Positions 18,021 to 27,614 of a stretch of DNA of 39,849 bases are shown in pieces. The translations under genes were made by a program, and so were the position numbers. Every line of letters starts with the position of its first letter. Position 1 is the first letter of the stretch. Source of the stretch: Psychrobacter piscatorii (GTDB lineage Bacteria; Pseudomonadota; Gammaproteobacteria; Pseudomonadales; Moraxellaceae); assembly GCF_001444505.1 (NCBI RefSeq), contig NZ_LNDJ01000060.1:1-39849 (forward strand), given 5' to 3'. A model generated the notes under the pieces. The model had not been told where the DNA came from. It did not search any database and worked only from the letters and a program-made list of their open reading frames with translations.

Positions 18021-20504
18021 CTATTTGGTTTTGCGCGGTGGCAGACCCGTATGCTGAGTTTGGAAGTTGCCTTTGCTGACTTTTTTCTTGGTATTTTTGC
18101 CGACCGTATTTTTGCTTGTGCCAGCACGGTTTGCAGCGTTGTTGTTTGACGAGTTGTTGCTACGCTTCACTGAGTCATTACCTAGGCGACTGTTCTTTTT
18201 GCGTGCTGACTGATAGCTGTCTTGCGCCGCATCACGCCCCTCTAAGTGCGCGTTAAATGGCGGAATCAAGCAACCACGGTTTTTGCCAATCAGATCACTA
18301 CGGCCCATGTCTTGTAGCGCTTTACGTAGTAGTGCCCAGTTTTTTGGATCATGATAACGGAGGAACGCTTTATGCAGTTTGCGCTGCTTGCCAGATTTGA
18401 CGATATCCATGTCACCTTCACTACGGCTGATCTTATGTAGTGGGTCTTTATGCGTGTGATACATGGTGGTCGCAGTCGCCATCGGGCTTGGATAAAACGC
18501 CTGTACTTGGTCAGCGCGGTAGCCATGACTTTTTAGCCACAGCGCAAGGTTCATCATGTCTTCATCACGGGTACCCGGGTGGGCGGCGATGAAGTAAGGA
18601 ATCAGATACTGCTCTTTACCAGCCTCGGCGCTGTACTGCTCAAACATCGCTTTGAATTGATCATAACTGCCCATGCCCGGCTTCATCATCTTCGATAGCA
18701 CGCCTTCTTCAGAATGCTCTGGGGCAATCTTGAGATAACCGCCGACATGATGGCTGACCAATTCTTTGACATATTCAGGATCTTTTACCGCCAAATCATA
18801 ACGCAGACCAGACGCGATAAGGATTTTTTTCACGCCTTTGATATCACGGGCTTTGCGATACAGTTTGGTCAAATTACTGTGATCGGTCAGCAGGTTTTCG
18901 CAGACATCAGGATAGACACAAGACGGTTTACGGCAGTTTTTCTCAATCGTCTCGTCTTTACAGCTCAGACGATACATATTGGCCGTTGGCCCACCAAGAT
19001 CAGAGATCACGCCAGTGTAGTTGGGTGCGGTATCACGAATGGCCTCAACTTCACGCAAGATTGAGTCTTCTGAACGGTTTTGGATAATGCGCCCTTCGTG
19101 CTCAGTGATCGAGCAGAACGTACAACCGCCAAAACAGCCACGCATGATATTGACCGAAAACTTGATCATGTCATAAGCAGGGATACGCGCATCGCCATAG
19201 CTTGGGTGCGGCAAACGGGCATAGGGCAGGTCAAACACATAATCCATCTCTTCAGTCGAGAGTGGAATCGGTGGTGGGTTCAGCCAGACATCGATAGAGG
19301 TATGCGAGTTACCTGCACCGCTGCTATGACGCTGCACCAGCGCGCGGGCGTTACCCGGATTGGTCTCTAAATGTAAGATACGGTTGGCATGAGCATAAAG
19401 CACAGGGTCAGATTTGACATGCTCATAGTCAGGCAGACGAATCACCGTTTGCTCACGTGGGGGCATTTTGATTTTATGCTTACGGGCAGTCTTTGGCTTA
19501 TTAAACGCATTGTCAAAGCCGCGCATCTGTACCACTTGGGTATCAGTATCCACTTGGTCGGCGTTGATGACTTTGTCAGTGACGGGCTCAGCGACAAAAC
19601 CCTGATACTGTGACGACATTGATGACATGGACGACGGCATGGCTTGCCCGACAGGCGAGTCAGATGGCTTGTTTTGCTCAATTGAGCAGCTATCAACGTC
19701 TTCGGTCATGACATACGGGTTGATGATCGGATCGACACGGCCAACGGTATCGACATCGTTACTGGCGACCTCAGTCATATCCGCTTGCCAATGACGACGC
19801 GTTGGGGTTAACAAATACGCTGTACCGCGTAGCTTACTCATTTGCTCAAAGCTATAGCCTTTCGACAGACCATGTACGACATCGACGATGGCGCGCTCAG
19901 CATTACCATACAATAAGACATCCGCACGCGCATCGAGCAAAATACTACGGCGCACTTTGTCTGACCAATAGTCATAATGCGCGATACGGCGTAAGCTGCC
20001 CTCAATACCGCCTAAAATAATAGGCACATCAGGATAGGCTTCACGGCAGCGCTGACTATAGACGATAGCCGCGCGGTCAGGGCGCTTATTAGCGACGTTC
20101 CCAGGAGAGTAGGCATCATCACTACGGATTTTACGATCGGCGGTATAGCGGTTGATCATACTATCCATATTGCCAGCGGTCACGCCGTACGCATAGACCG
20201 GCTTACCAAGCTCCATAAAGGCATCTTTGCTCTTCCAATCTGGCTGCGCGATGATACCGACGCGAAAGCCCTGTGACTCAAGCAAGCGACCGATAATCGC
20301 CATACCAAAGCTTGGGTGATCGACATACGCATCGCCCGATACGATGATAACATCGCAAGCATCCCAGCCCAGATCGTCCATCTCTTTGCGGCTCATCGGT
20401 AGATAAGGCGCCGGCTCGTAGCAGCTCGCCCAGTGTTTGTCATAATCATAAAGTGGCTTGGTGCCTTGTTTAAAGGCAGTGCGGGCGATGGTATCGGCAG
20501 ACAT
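18021..20504 (-). CDS. YgiQ family radical SAM protein
   Basis: An 827-residue member of the UPF0313/YgiQ radical SAM family; its reaction is not established. The N-terminal part (about 1-330) has the YgiQ text [36 protein letters not shown] and [17 protein letters not shown]. The radical SAM centre [19 protein letters not shown], around residue 455, supplies the CxxxCxxC that binds the 4Fe-4S cluster. A second Cys-rich stretch ([21 protein letters not shown]) follows, and then [19 protein letters not shown] and [19 protein letters not shown]3362-type C-terminus is followed by a Lys/Asn/Ser-rich tail of about 65 residues. It stands alone between a strong terminator and the divergent amt region. 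AGG precedes the ATG. Confidence 0.93.
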   Translation of the reverse strand: MSADTIARTAFKQGTKPLYDYDKHWASCYEPAPYLPMSRKEMDDLGWDACDVIIVSGDAYVDHPSFGMAIIGRLLESQGFRVGIIAQPDWKSKDAFMELGKPVYAYGVTAGNMDSMINRYTADRKIRSDDAYSPGNVANKRPDRAAIVYSQRCREAYPDVPIILGGIEGSLRRIAHYDYWSDKVRRSILLDARADVLLYGNAERAIVDVVHGLSKGYSFEQMSKLRGTAYLLTPTRRHWQADMTEVASNDVDTVGRVDPIINPYVMTEDVDSCSIEQNKPSDSPVGQAMPSSMSSMSSQYQGFVAEPVTDKVINADQVDTDTQVVQMRGFDNAFNKPKTARKHKIKMPPREQTVIRLPDYEHVKSDPVLYAHANRILHLETNPGNARALVQRHSSGAGNSHTSIDVWLNPPPIPLSTEEMDYVFDLPYARLPHPSYGDARIPAYDMIKFSVNIMRGCFGGCTFCSITEHEGRIIQNRSEDSILREVEAIRDTAPNYTGVISDLGGPTANMYRLSCKDETIEKNCRKPSCVYPDVCENLLTDHSNLTKLYRKARDIKGVKKILIASGLRYDLAVKDPEYVKELVSHHVGGYLKIAPEHSEEGVLSKMMKPGMGSYDQFKAMFEQYSAEAGKEQYLIPYFIAAHPGTRDEDMMNLALWLKSHGYRADQVQAFYPSPMATATTMYHTHKDPLHKISRSEGDMDIVKSGKQRKLHKAFLRYHDPKNWALLRKALQDMGRSDLIGKNRGCLIPPFNAHLEGRDAAQDSYQSARKKNSRLGNDSVKRSNNSSNNNAANRAGTSKNTVGKNTKKKVSKGNFQTQHTGLPPRKTK

Positions 20505-20847
20505 GGGCGGACCTGTTAATTAGAAAATGGCACTAAAAATACAACCTTTATTCATTATTGATGATAAAGGCTGATTTAAAAGCGCTCATTTTAACATGAA
20601 TCACCTTCACTATGCGACCTATTCTATGAGTGGTGATTGCCGATAAGTTATTGATAGCGCGAGATAAACTGCTTATGCAAAGTGAGCGACTAGCCCAGCC
20701 AAATAATGGCAAAAATGATTTCAGCAGAACCGTCACATTGTCGCAAACATGGTTGTTAAAGTGCAGTTATCAAAGTATGGGTTCGGTCAGTACTAATCAT
20801 TTGTTTTCTCATGTTTGTTAGCCGTTCTGATTTTCATCCATAGCTTT
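20505..20847. other. Divergent intergenic region, no gene seen
   Basis: Between the radical SAM gene and the amt promoter. I see only short open frames without ribosome sites. Upstream activator sites for NtrC would be expected here if the amt promoter is sigma-54 dependent, but no clear GCACCA-N3/4-TGGTGC site was found. Confidence 0.5.
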
Positions 20848-20863
20848 TGGCATAGCTTTTGCT
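20848..20863 (+). promoter_or_regulatory. Sigma-54 (RpoN) promoter for amt
   Basis: TGGCATAGCTTTTGCT matches the sigma-54 consensus TGGCACG-N4-TTGCW, with the invariant GG and GC separated by 10 bases. Start of transcription is expected near 20874, 80 bases before the amt ATG. The element overlaps two tandem copies of CATAGCTTTTG (20839-20862). Confidence 0.75.
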
Positions 20864-20954
20864 CCAACCCCGTTAGGGCTTATTTGTGTGCATTCATGAG
20901 TGAAAATGGTGCACCGATAAAAATTGAACGGATAGATAAGTGTTTGGAGATAAA

Positions 20955-22334
20955 ATGAGAACATCATCTGTTGGGCTGGATGCGATAAAAGGGCTACTAA
21001 GAACATTACTGCACAAGATACTTATGCTGGGGACGCTATTGTTTGGCACGATCGCCAGTGCACAAGCGGCCGCGGCTGACACATTGACGGTGGCGCAGCT
21101 ACTCGAATATCAAAACATCGCTTGGATTATCTGGGGCGGGGTTTTGGTGTTCTTTATGCAGGCAGGTTTTGCGCTACTAGAGAGCGGCTCCGTGCGTGCC
21201 AAGAACGCGGTAAACGTGATGATGAAAAACTACACCGACATGTGTATCGGTGGTCTGGCGTTTTATTTGGTAGGTTTTGGGCTAATGATGGGTACTAATC
21301 ATTCGGGGTTTGTCGGTACCGATCATTTTATGCCAGTCAATCTGTCCAATATGGACTGGGCACTGATGTTCTTTCAGATGATGTTTGCGGCGACAGCGGT
21401 GACGATTGCGAGTGGTGCCATGGCAGAGCGTGTCTCGTTTATCGGCTATGCAGTCGCCGCCTGTTTGATCTGTTTGTTTATCTATCCTGTGTTTGCCAGT
21501 TGGGTGTGGGGTGGGTATTTCGGCGGAACAGGGTGGCTAGCTGAGCTTGGTTTTATTGATTTTGCTGGGTCGACAGTGGTGCATTCTATCGGGGGTTGGT
21601 TGGCGCTGGCAGGTATTTTGGTCATTGGGCCAAGATTGGGCCGCTTTGCCCCTGATGGTACGCCAAGACTCATCGCAGGTCACAACATGACGCTATTGGC
21701 GCTTGGCGGGTTTATCTTATGGTTTGGTTGGTTCGGCTTCAATGCTGGATCGACATTATCTATCACTGGAAATATTGGCTTGATTGCCGTCAATACTTTT
21801 ATCGCTGCGGTCAGTGCGGTGGTGAGCTACATGCTGATTGCTCGGACAATGAGCAAAGCCATTTTGCTCAGTGATAGTGTCAATGCCAGTTTGATTGGTT
21901 TGGTGTCTATCACGGCAGGCTGTGCCACGACGACGCCTGTTTTCGCCGTTGTCATCGGTGCCATCGCCTCTGTGGTCTATATTTTATCCACGCAAGCATT
22001 ATTGAAGCTCAAAATAGATGATGTGGTATCAGCAGTGGCAGTGCATGGATTCGGCGGTGCATGGGGCACACTCGCGGCTGGATTGTTTTATACAGAGGAT
22101 TTATTCAACCTATCACGAATTGGCGTACAGGCTCTAGGCGTGGGAGTAGCACTGGCATGGGGGCTAGGGCTTGGTCTTGTGATGTATAAGCTGATTGATA
22201 TGAGCTTTGGGTTAAAGGCCAGCCGCTTACATGAGCAGCGTGGCCTTGATTATACCGAGCATGCCGAGCTCGGCTATCCTGAATTTCAAAAGCAGATGTT
22301 CGATGCGAAAAGCCTAACAGAGCGGCATTTATAG
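20955..22334 (+). CDS. amt: Ammonium transporter Amt
   Basis: Trimeric inner-membrane channel for ammonium uptake. The 459-residue protein starts with a cleavable signal peptide (about residues 1-40, ending SAQAAAAD) and has about eleven membrane segments. Family marks: FFMQAGFALLESGSVRAKNAVNVMMKN, IDFAGSTVVHSIGG with the conserved Asp and first pore His, and AVHGFGGAWGTLAAG with the second pore His. I chose the ATG at 20955 because GGAG lies 5 bases before it; a GTG at 20940 has no site. The sigma-54 promoter upstream suggests induction under nitrogen limitation. No glnK is next to it; instead a gene of unknown function starts 10 bases downstream. Confidence 0.95.
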   Translation: MRTSSVGLDAIKGLLRTLLHKILMLGTLLFGTIASAQAAAADTLTVAQLLEYQNIAWIIWGGVLVFFMQAGFALLESGSVRAKNAVNVMMKNYTDMCIGGLAFYLVGFGLMMGTNHSGFVGTDHFMPVNLSNMDWALMFFQMMFAATAVTIASGAMAERVSFIGYAVAACLICLFIYPVFASWVWGGYFGGTGWLAELGFIDFAGSTVVHSIGGWLALAGILVIGPRLGRFAPDGTPRLIAGHNMTLLALGGFILWFGWFGFNAGSTLSITGNIGLIAVNTFIAAVSAVVSYMLIARTMSKAILLSDSVNASLIGLVSITAGCATTTPVFAVVIGAIASVVYILSTQALLKLKIDDVVSAVAVHGFGGAWGTLAAGLFYTEDLFNLSRIGVQALGVGVALAWGLGLGLVMYKLIDMSFGLKASRLHEQRGLDYTEHAELGYPEFQKQMFDAKSLTERHL

Positions 22335-22344
22335 GAGAGAGCTG

Positions 22345-22977
22345 ATGAATATTGATACTCAATCCGTCGACCAAACCGTGTCCGCGATGGCAGAGGTGCT
22401 GTCAGAGTATTTACATCCTGAAGAGGTGCGCCTGCTCAAGAGGCAATGGCAACAGTACTCGACTGTCTCTGTCAAAATGATGCAGCAATGTGTGCTGGAT
22501 GCGACCAGACGCTATCCTGAACTACAAGATCACAAATCTGAAATTCGTAAAGGCTTTTGGGATACGCTACAAGCGGACAATCAGCAGACAGTGGAGTCTG
22601 ACAGTCACAATGGCCATAACGAGACAATCAATGCACCCGTACCTATCTCTGAGCCCGTTCTCGCATTTTATACCGTGATAGAAGCGCTGCGCAGTCAGCT
22701 AACGGCAGCAGACAGTCGCCGCTTTTTTCATAGTATGCACCAAACTGTTTCGCAAGAACGCACCTTCAAAGGGCATCACATCAATATCAATCAGTTTTTG
22801 GAAGGTAATCGTCCACCTGTACCGGACAATGAGTACCTGTTAAACAATCTGATGCAACTTGCCTACGTGTGCTTGTGCGATATTACTGGTCCTGTAGAGG
22901 CAGATGAGATACTGTTTCAAGCAGCACAAACGGCCAAGCAAAGTTATCCAAAAGCCGTCGTCGAAAAATTATTTTAA
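22345..22977 (+). CDS. Unknown protein co-transcribed with amt
   Basis: A 210-residue soluble, mostly helical protein that I do not recognise. It has no signal peptide and no membrane segment. An N-terminal helical part (about 1-75, with SEYLHPEEVRLLKRQWQQYS) is joined by a polar linker (about 78-98, HNGHNETINAPVPIS) to a second helical part (about 100-210) containing FYTVIEALRSQL, SRRFFHSMHQTV, HHININQFLEGNRPPVP and a C-terminal CDITGPVEADEILFQAAQTA. AGGAGAG precedes the ATG, and the gap from amt is only 10 bases, so both are surely on one transcript. The position is the one where glnK is usual, but the sequence does not look like a PII protein (no T-loop, wrong length). Confidence 0.75.
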   Translation: MNIDTQSVDQTVSAMAEVLSEYLHPEEVRLLKRQWQQYSTVSVKMMQQCVLDATRRYPELQDHKSEIRKGFWDTLQADNQQTVESDSHNGHNETINAPVPISEPVLAFYTVIEALRSQLTAADSRRFFHSMHQTVSQERTFKGHHININQFLEGNRPPVPDNEYLLNNLMQLAYVCLCDITGPVEADEILFQAAQTAKQSYPKAVVEKLF

Positions 22978-22991
22978 CCTATCAAGTGAGC

Positions 22992-23027
22992 ACGTTACGA
23001 GCAAGTACGGATATCGCCTCGTAACGT
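22992..23027. terminator. Stem-loop between convergent genes
   Basis: ACGTTACGAG (22992-23001) pairs perfectly with 23018-23027 around a 16-base loop. It sits between the amt operon and the convergent lipoprotein gene. The lack of a T-run makes its role as a terminator uncertain. Confidence 0.45.
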
Positions 23028-23069
23028 ACCTTATGGTTTCAGGTGAGTCAGTGCGCTGTCTGATAGCTT

Positions 23070-23822
23070 TTAATTATCTAATAATTGAAGCGGGAAAGTC
23101 ACCACATCAAAAGCGAGTGCAAAGGGAAGTAATACCAGTTTTTGCGCGCTATTTGGTCCATGACGGTTTGTGTTTTTTTGCTGCGTTTGAGTATAAAAGC
23201 TTACCGTATAAGGCTTGGTTAGAGCGCGATAATTTGACTGAATCAATCTTAAATTACTGACCTGTGGGTAGATAGCGCCTTTCACGGGGACATTAAAACA
23301 AAAACGCTGGGCACCAATACGTTGATCACTGGCTGAGGTACACTCTCGGGCATTATTTTGTAAAAAGAACTGATAATCTGAGCGTCCAAACTCGTCTTTT
23401 AGTTTGGCATAAGAAAGCTTCATCTCCCCTTGGAAGTGTCCATCATTATTGGGGACATAAAAATTCATGTCATTGTCAACGTGAATGTTTTTTTGTGTCA
23501 GATTGCTGAGCAAACTGATCATCTCAGTCCCACCTTGGGTGAGTACGTAGCTGTTTTTTTCACCAACGATAACCATCGTCGCATTTGGCGTTTTTGGTAA
23601 TGCCTGCGCTGGACGGCCAAAAGCGATCACTTGATCTTCTGACAATGTCTGCTTGGTCGTGATGATATGGTTATTACTTTCTAGCAATGAGCTGGTCGCA
23701 CAGCCTGATATTGCGAGCACAGAAGTCAGCAAAGTCCCTGTTACCAAAGCTTTTGGGCTTATATGCTTTAGTATGTTATACCTGCTGTTTATTTTATGAG
23801 GGTAGTCTGATTGAGAGGTCAT
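23070..23822 (-). CDS. Putative lipoprotein
   Basis: A 250-residue predicted outer-membrane or periplasmic lipoprotein. A long basic N-terminus (about 25 residues) precedes LVTGTLLTSVLAISGC, with lipobox ISGC at residue 41. The mature part has DQVIAFGRPAQALP, VIVGEKNSYVLTQGG, MNFYVPNNDGHFQGEMKLSY and a Cys pair. The C-terminus PFALAFDVVTFPLQLL is like the end of small YceK/YidQ-type lipoproteins, but the rest is not obviously related. AAGGAAG before the ATG at 23822 supports the long start. It is alone, between the amt operon and the Lrp-type regulator; all three neighbours may be transcribed separately. Confidence 0.7.
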   Translation of the reverse strand: MTSQSDYPHKINSRYNILKHISPKALVTGTLLTSVLAISGCATSSLLESNNHIITTKQTLSEDQVIAFGRPAQALPKTPNATMVIVGEKNSYVLTQGGTEMISLLSNLTQKNIHVDNDMNFYVPNNDGHFQGEMKLSYAKLKDEFGRSDYQFFLQNNARECTSASDQRIGAQRFCFNVPVKGAIYPQVSNLRLIQSNYRALTKPYTVSFYTQTQQKNTNRHGPNSAQKLVLLPFALAFDVVTFPLQLLDN

Positions 23823-23963
23823 GCTCAGGCTTCCTTGTCTACTACGGTGAATAAAAATTGCTAATATTATCCAACTTATGTTAGTTTTTTACAAGTTTTG
23901 AATACAGTTTAAACATCAATTGTTAATAAAAAAGCTGATACCAACTAATACAGATAGATGTAT

Positions 23964-24431
23964 TTAGTCTAAGGTAATCTTGGTTCCACTCTTGGTAAAG
24001 TTCATCACAAACTGACTCTTAAAATTGCGTACATTATTCTCATAAGTCAGTAAGCTGCGCGTGAACTGGTGGTAGTCACTCATATTTTTGGCATTGACCA
24101 TCAGCATAAAATCAAAATCGCCAGATACTTCATAACAGCTCATCACTTGCGACTGCGCATCCATCAAACGCTCAAATCGATGTTGCATCGACGTATTGGA
24201 GCGCTCCATTTCTATCATCACCACTGCGGTCAGACCGTAACCCACTTTATTAGGATTAACGATGGCGACTTGCTTGGTAATCACGCCGCTATCTATCAAT
24301 GCTTGAATGCGGCGCTGAGCCGTCGCAACAGACACATGCACTCGTTCTGCGACAGTTTTAAGCGGTAATGTCGCATCGTCTTGCAATAAGTTCAAAATGG
24401 CTTTATCAGTGCTGTCTAGGATATGGCTCAT
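23964..24431 (-). CDS. Lrp/AsnC family transcriptional regulator
   Basis: A 155-residue regulator of amino-acid metabolism. The N-terminal helix-turn-helix (LDSTDKAILNLLQDD, LKTVAERVHVSVATAQRRIQALIDSG) is followed by the hinge KQVAIVNPNKVGYGL and the C-terminal RAM ligand-binding domain (AVVMIEMERS, VMSCYEVSGDFDFMLMVNAKNMSDYHQF). GAGGG lies 9 bases before the ATG. It is divergent from an EamA/RarD-type transporter gene, with 244 AT-rich bases between; such pairs are common, with the regulator controlling an amino-acid exporter. The effector cannot be told from the sequence. Confidence 0.92.
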   Translation of the reverse strand: MSHILDSTDKAILNLLQDDATLPLKTVAERVHVSVATAQRRIQALIDSGVITKQVAIVNPNKVGYGLTAVVMIEMERSNTSMQHRFERLMDAQSQVMSCYEVSGDFDFMLMVNAKNMSDYHQFTRSLLTYENNVRNFKSQFVMNFTKSGTKITLD

Positions 24432-24675
24432 GATAATGTACCCTCATTAATTATGATTATTAGGTCTTCGATTATAAATATTATCACTAATAATTTAAAT
24501 TTAAGAAAATAGTTATTTATATGGCATTATTTTGATAAATTTATCCATAAATACATTTTTATAGAGATAATATATCAAAACACTCTAGTAAAATAGACCG
24601 TACCAATCAGAGCTGCTTTAAAAAAAGAGCTAGTAATTGTTTTTTTATCATCTACTAATAACTACGGTGCTTATC

Positions 24676-25695
24676 ATGTCTATCTCAATGCTCTCCAATG
24701 TATTCGCTAATGCGCTAGCAACCACTACTTCACGTTTGCCATTGCCTGCGATTTGGACGACTGGTAACACGCAGCAGCGCACGCTGATGTTGGGAGTGTC
24801 ATTTGCCATCTTATCCAATATCTTGTTTGGTGTGCTCTATGCGTATAGCAGCTTTCTGACGCCTTTGTCAGGCACACAAGTATTTATCTGGCGTATGCTG
24901 TCAATGTGGGCGGTGTTGGTTGGCTACTTATTGATAAGTGGACGGCTAGGCATGCACATCGATAAATTGCGTGCACTGCGCTCGGTCAAACAGTGGGCAT
25001 GGTTACTACTACCTACGCCGATATTTTTGAGTCAGCTGTGGCTATTTATGTGGGCACCGGTCAATGGACAAGGCGTACAAACCGCGATGGGCTATTTTTT
25101 GTTTCCACTCATGATGGTGGTGTTCGGTTGCCTGCTGTTCGGCGAAAAGCTCAGTCGTCTACAGTGGCTTGCGGTCGCATTTGCGGCGGTAGGGGTGTGT
25201 AGTGAAATTATTCGTACGCAGAGTGTTTCTTGGGCGACATTGTGGGTGTGTGGTACTTATCCGATATATTATATCGTGCGTAGACTCCAAGGCATTGACG
25301 CCATCACTGGTATGCTGGTCGATCTGACCTTGTTTGCCCCATTTGCGCTTGGTTACTTATACTTTTTTGCACCTAGCAATTTGGCGATGGTAGCAGGGTC
25401 TGGATTTTTGATCATGATGTTAGTTGGTCTTGGCGTTTTGAGCATCCTAACAATGAAAACCAATATTGATGCCAGCCAAATGCTTCCAGTCAATGTCTAT
25501 GGCATGATGAGTTATATAGAACCTGCTTTGCTATTTATATTGGCGGTGACGGTGCTCGGTAATCCGTTTGAATCAGCGATGATTTATAGCTATGGGTTGA
25601 TCTGGTTGGGTATCGCTTGTTTGATTGCTCATGGGATAAAGCAGCTTCGCGCTCGTAAAAGTGTGCCATCATCAATCAAGGGACAGGTCGCGTAA
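24676..25695 (+). CDS. EamA/RarD family transporter
   Basis: A 339-residue inner-membrane protein with about ten hydrophobic segments, of the drug/metabolite transporter superfamily, close to RarD. Marks are GVSFAILSNILFGVLYAYSS, GTQVFIWRMLSMWAVLV, LWLFMWAPVNGQGVQTAMGYFLFP (family QA/GYFINP-like), and SYIEPALLFILAVTVLGNPF near the C-terminus. In-frame codons upstream to 24637 include only a TTG, so the ATG at 24676 is used; ATG 24688 is also possible. No strong ribosome site is present. It is divergent from the Lrp-type regulator, which suggests amino-acid or analogue export under Lrp control. RarD itself was linked to chloramphenicol resistance by name only, so I give no symbol. Confidence 0.82.
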   Translation: MSISMLSNVFANALATTTSRLPLPAIWTTGNTQQRTLMLGVSFAILSNILFGVLYAYSSFLTPLSGTQVFIWRMLSMWAVLVGYLLISGRLGMHIDKLRALRSVKQWAWLLLPTPIFLSQLWLFMWAPVNGQGVQTAMGYFLFPLMMVVFGCLLFGEKLSRLQWLAVAFAAVGVCSEIIRTQSVSWATLWVCGTYPIYYIVRRLQGIDAITGMLVDLTLFAPFALGYLYFFAPSNLAMVAGSGFLIMMLVGLGVLSILTMKTNIDASQMLPVNVYGMMSYIEPALLFILAVTVLGNPFESAMIYSYGLIWLGIACLIAHGIKQLRARKSVPSSIKGQVA

Positions 25696-25779
25696 GCGGC
25701 TAGTATGGTAGTTAATGAGTATTGTCAGTCACGAGTGTTAACAGTTGATAGTATAGTAGATTTAATTTAAAAATGTTAT

Positions 25780-25851
25780 AGCGCTACTGGTATGAATTTT
25801 CCTTGCGTGCTATATACACAGAGGCTGTGAAAAATTCACCCCAGTAGCGCT
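25780..25851. repeat. 72-bp structured inverted repeat (MITE/REP-like)
   Basis: AGCGCTACTGG (25780-25790) pairs perfectly with 25841-25851. After a 2x2 mismatch, TGAATTTT (25793-25800) pairs with AAAATTCA (25831-25838). At the centre CACAG and CTGTG (25817-25829) form a further hairpin. It lies between the RarD-type gene and a separate terminator. No target-site duplication is clear and no second copy is in the window. Confidence 0.65.
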
Positions 25852-25906
25852 TTGGAACTTATGACAGTTTTGTTTTGAACTGACTATATAAGCATTAATA
25901 AGGTAC

Positions 25907-25946
25907 AAAAAAGGACGGCTCAATATTTACTGAGCCGTCCTTTTTT
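25907..25946. terminator. Strong bidirectional terminator
   Basis: A 16-bp perfect stem (AAAAAAGGACGGCTCA, 25907-25922, with 25931-25946) and an 8-base loop, with A/T runs on both sides, between the convergent RarD-type gene and smpB. Confidence 0.92.
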
Positions 25947-25967
25947 GACACGTAGATTAAATAACAC

Positions 25968-26444
25968 TTAATCTAAATGTTGTTTAAAGCCGCGCTGCTT
26001 ATCACGTTCCCAGTCACGATCTTTTAGTGTCTTACGTTTGTCATGCTGCTTTTTACCCAGTGCTAGGCCGATTTGGCATTTCACTAGCGAGTTCTTCCAG
26101 TAGCAAGATAGCGGTACGCAAGCGTAGCCTTTTTGATTGATTGCTCCAGACAGTTTTTCGATTTCACGACGATTGAGCAGCAGTTTACGGGTACGAATAC
26201 TGTCTGGACTAACGTGCGTAGAGCTCGATAGTAATGGCTGAATGTGCGCACCAAATAAGAAAGCTTCGTTATTGCGAAATATGACGTACGCTTCAGTTAT
26301 CGTCATTTTTCCTGCACGAATGGCTTTGACTTCCCAGCCTTGCAATGCCAGTCCCGCTTCAAAGGTTTCTTCGATAAAATATTCATGACGCGCCTTTTTA
26401 TTGGCGCAAATCTGATTATCAGGTTTTTTTGATTTTTTTGACAT
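25968..26444 (-). CDS. smpB: SsrA-binding protein SmpB
   Basis: Binds tmRNA and brings it to stalled ribosomes for trans-translation. The 158-residue protein has [20 protein letters not shown] in outline at its N-terminus, [28 protein letters not shown] and the basic C-terminal tail [19 protein letters not shown] that reads the empty mRNA channel. The ATG at 26444 is preceded by GGAG; an upstream in-frame start at 26474 would add ten unlikely residues. tmRNA itself (ssrA) is not in the window. It is divergent from coaD with 252 bases between. Confidence 0.95.
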   Translation of the reverse strand: MSKKSKKPDNQICANKKARHEYFIEETFEAGLALQGWEVKAIRAGKMTITEAYVIFRNNEAFLFGAHIQPLLSSSTHVSPDSIRTRKLLLNRREIEKLSGAINQKGYACVPLSCYWKNSLVKCQIGLALGKKQHDKRKTLKDRDWERDKQRGFKQHLD

Positions 26445-26645
26445 AATTTCTCCATAAGGATTGCCTAAAAACACAGGCGCCTTATTTGACCAGTCCTACT
26501 AATTCCTCATCTTAACCCATTCAATGGTATTGAATTTTATTTGGATTATAAGTCAGATGAGTCGAACCGCCTATTGTATCAAAGCCTCTGGTGAAAAGGT
26601 AAATCGGCTGTTAGGACAAATGTAGCAGATAAGTATTAAGTTTGA

Positions 26646-27215
<570 letters not shown>

Positions 27216-27283
27216 AAGATGCTGCATCAAAAATACTCTGCTAGCACTTGCTAAAACAGTCAAGCGCAGCCAGATAGGGCTAA

Positions 27284-27559
<276 letters not shown>

Positions 27560-27614
27560 AATATTGATAAGCGATTGATGACGTTTGGGTTTACAACGTT
27601 TTAGGGACAATATA

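Noticed and set aside
20505..20847. NtrC activator sites upstream of the sigma-54 promoter
   Set aside because: No GCACCA/TGGTGC-type dyad could be found by eye, so none is annotated.
22904..23260. Open frame bridging the amt-linked gene and the lipoprotein gene
   Set aside because: It overlaps two better-supported genes on both strands and crosses a stem-loop; no ribosome site.
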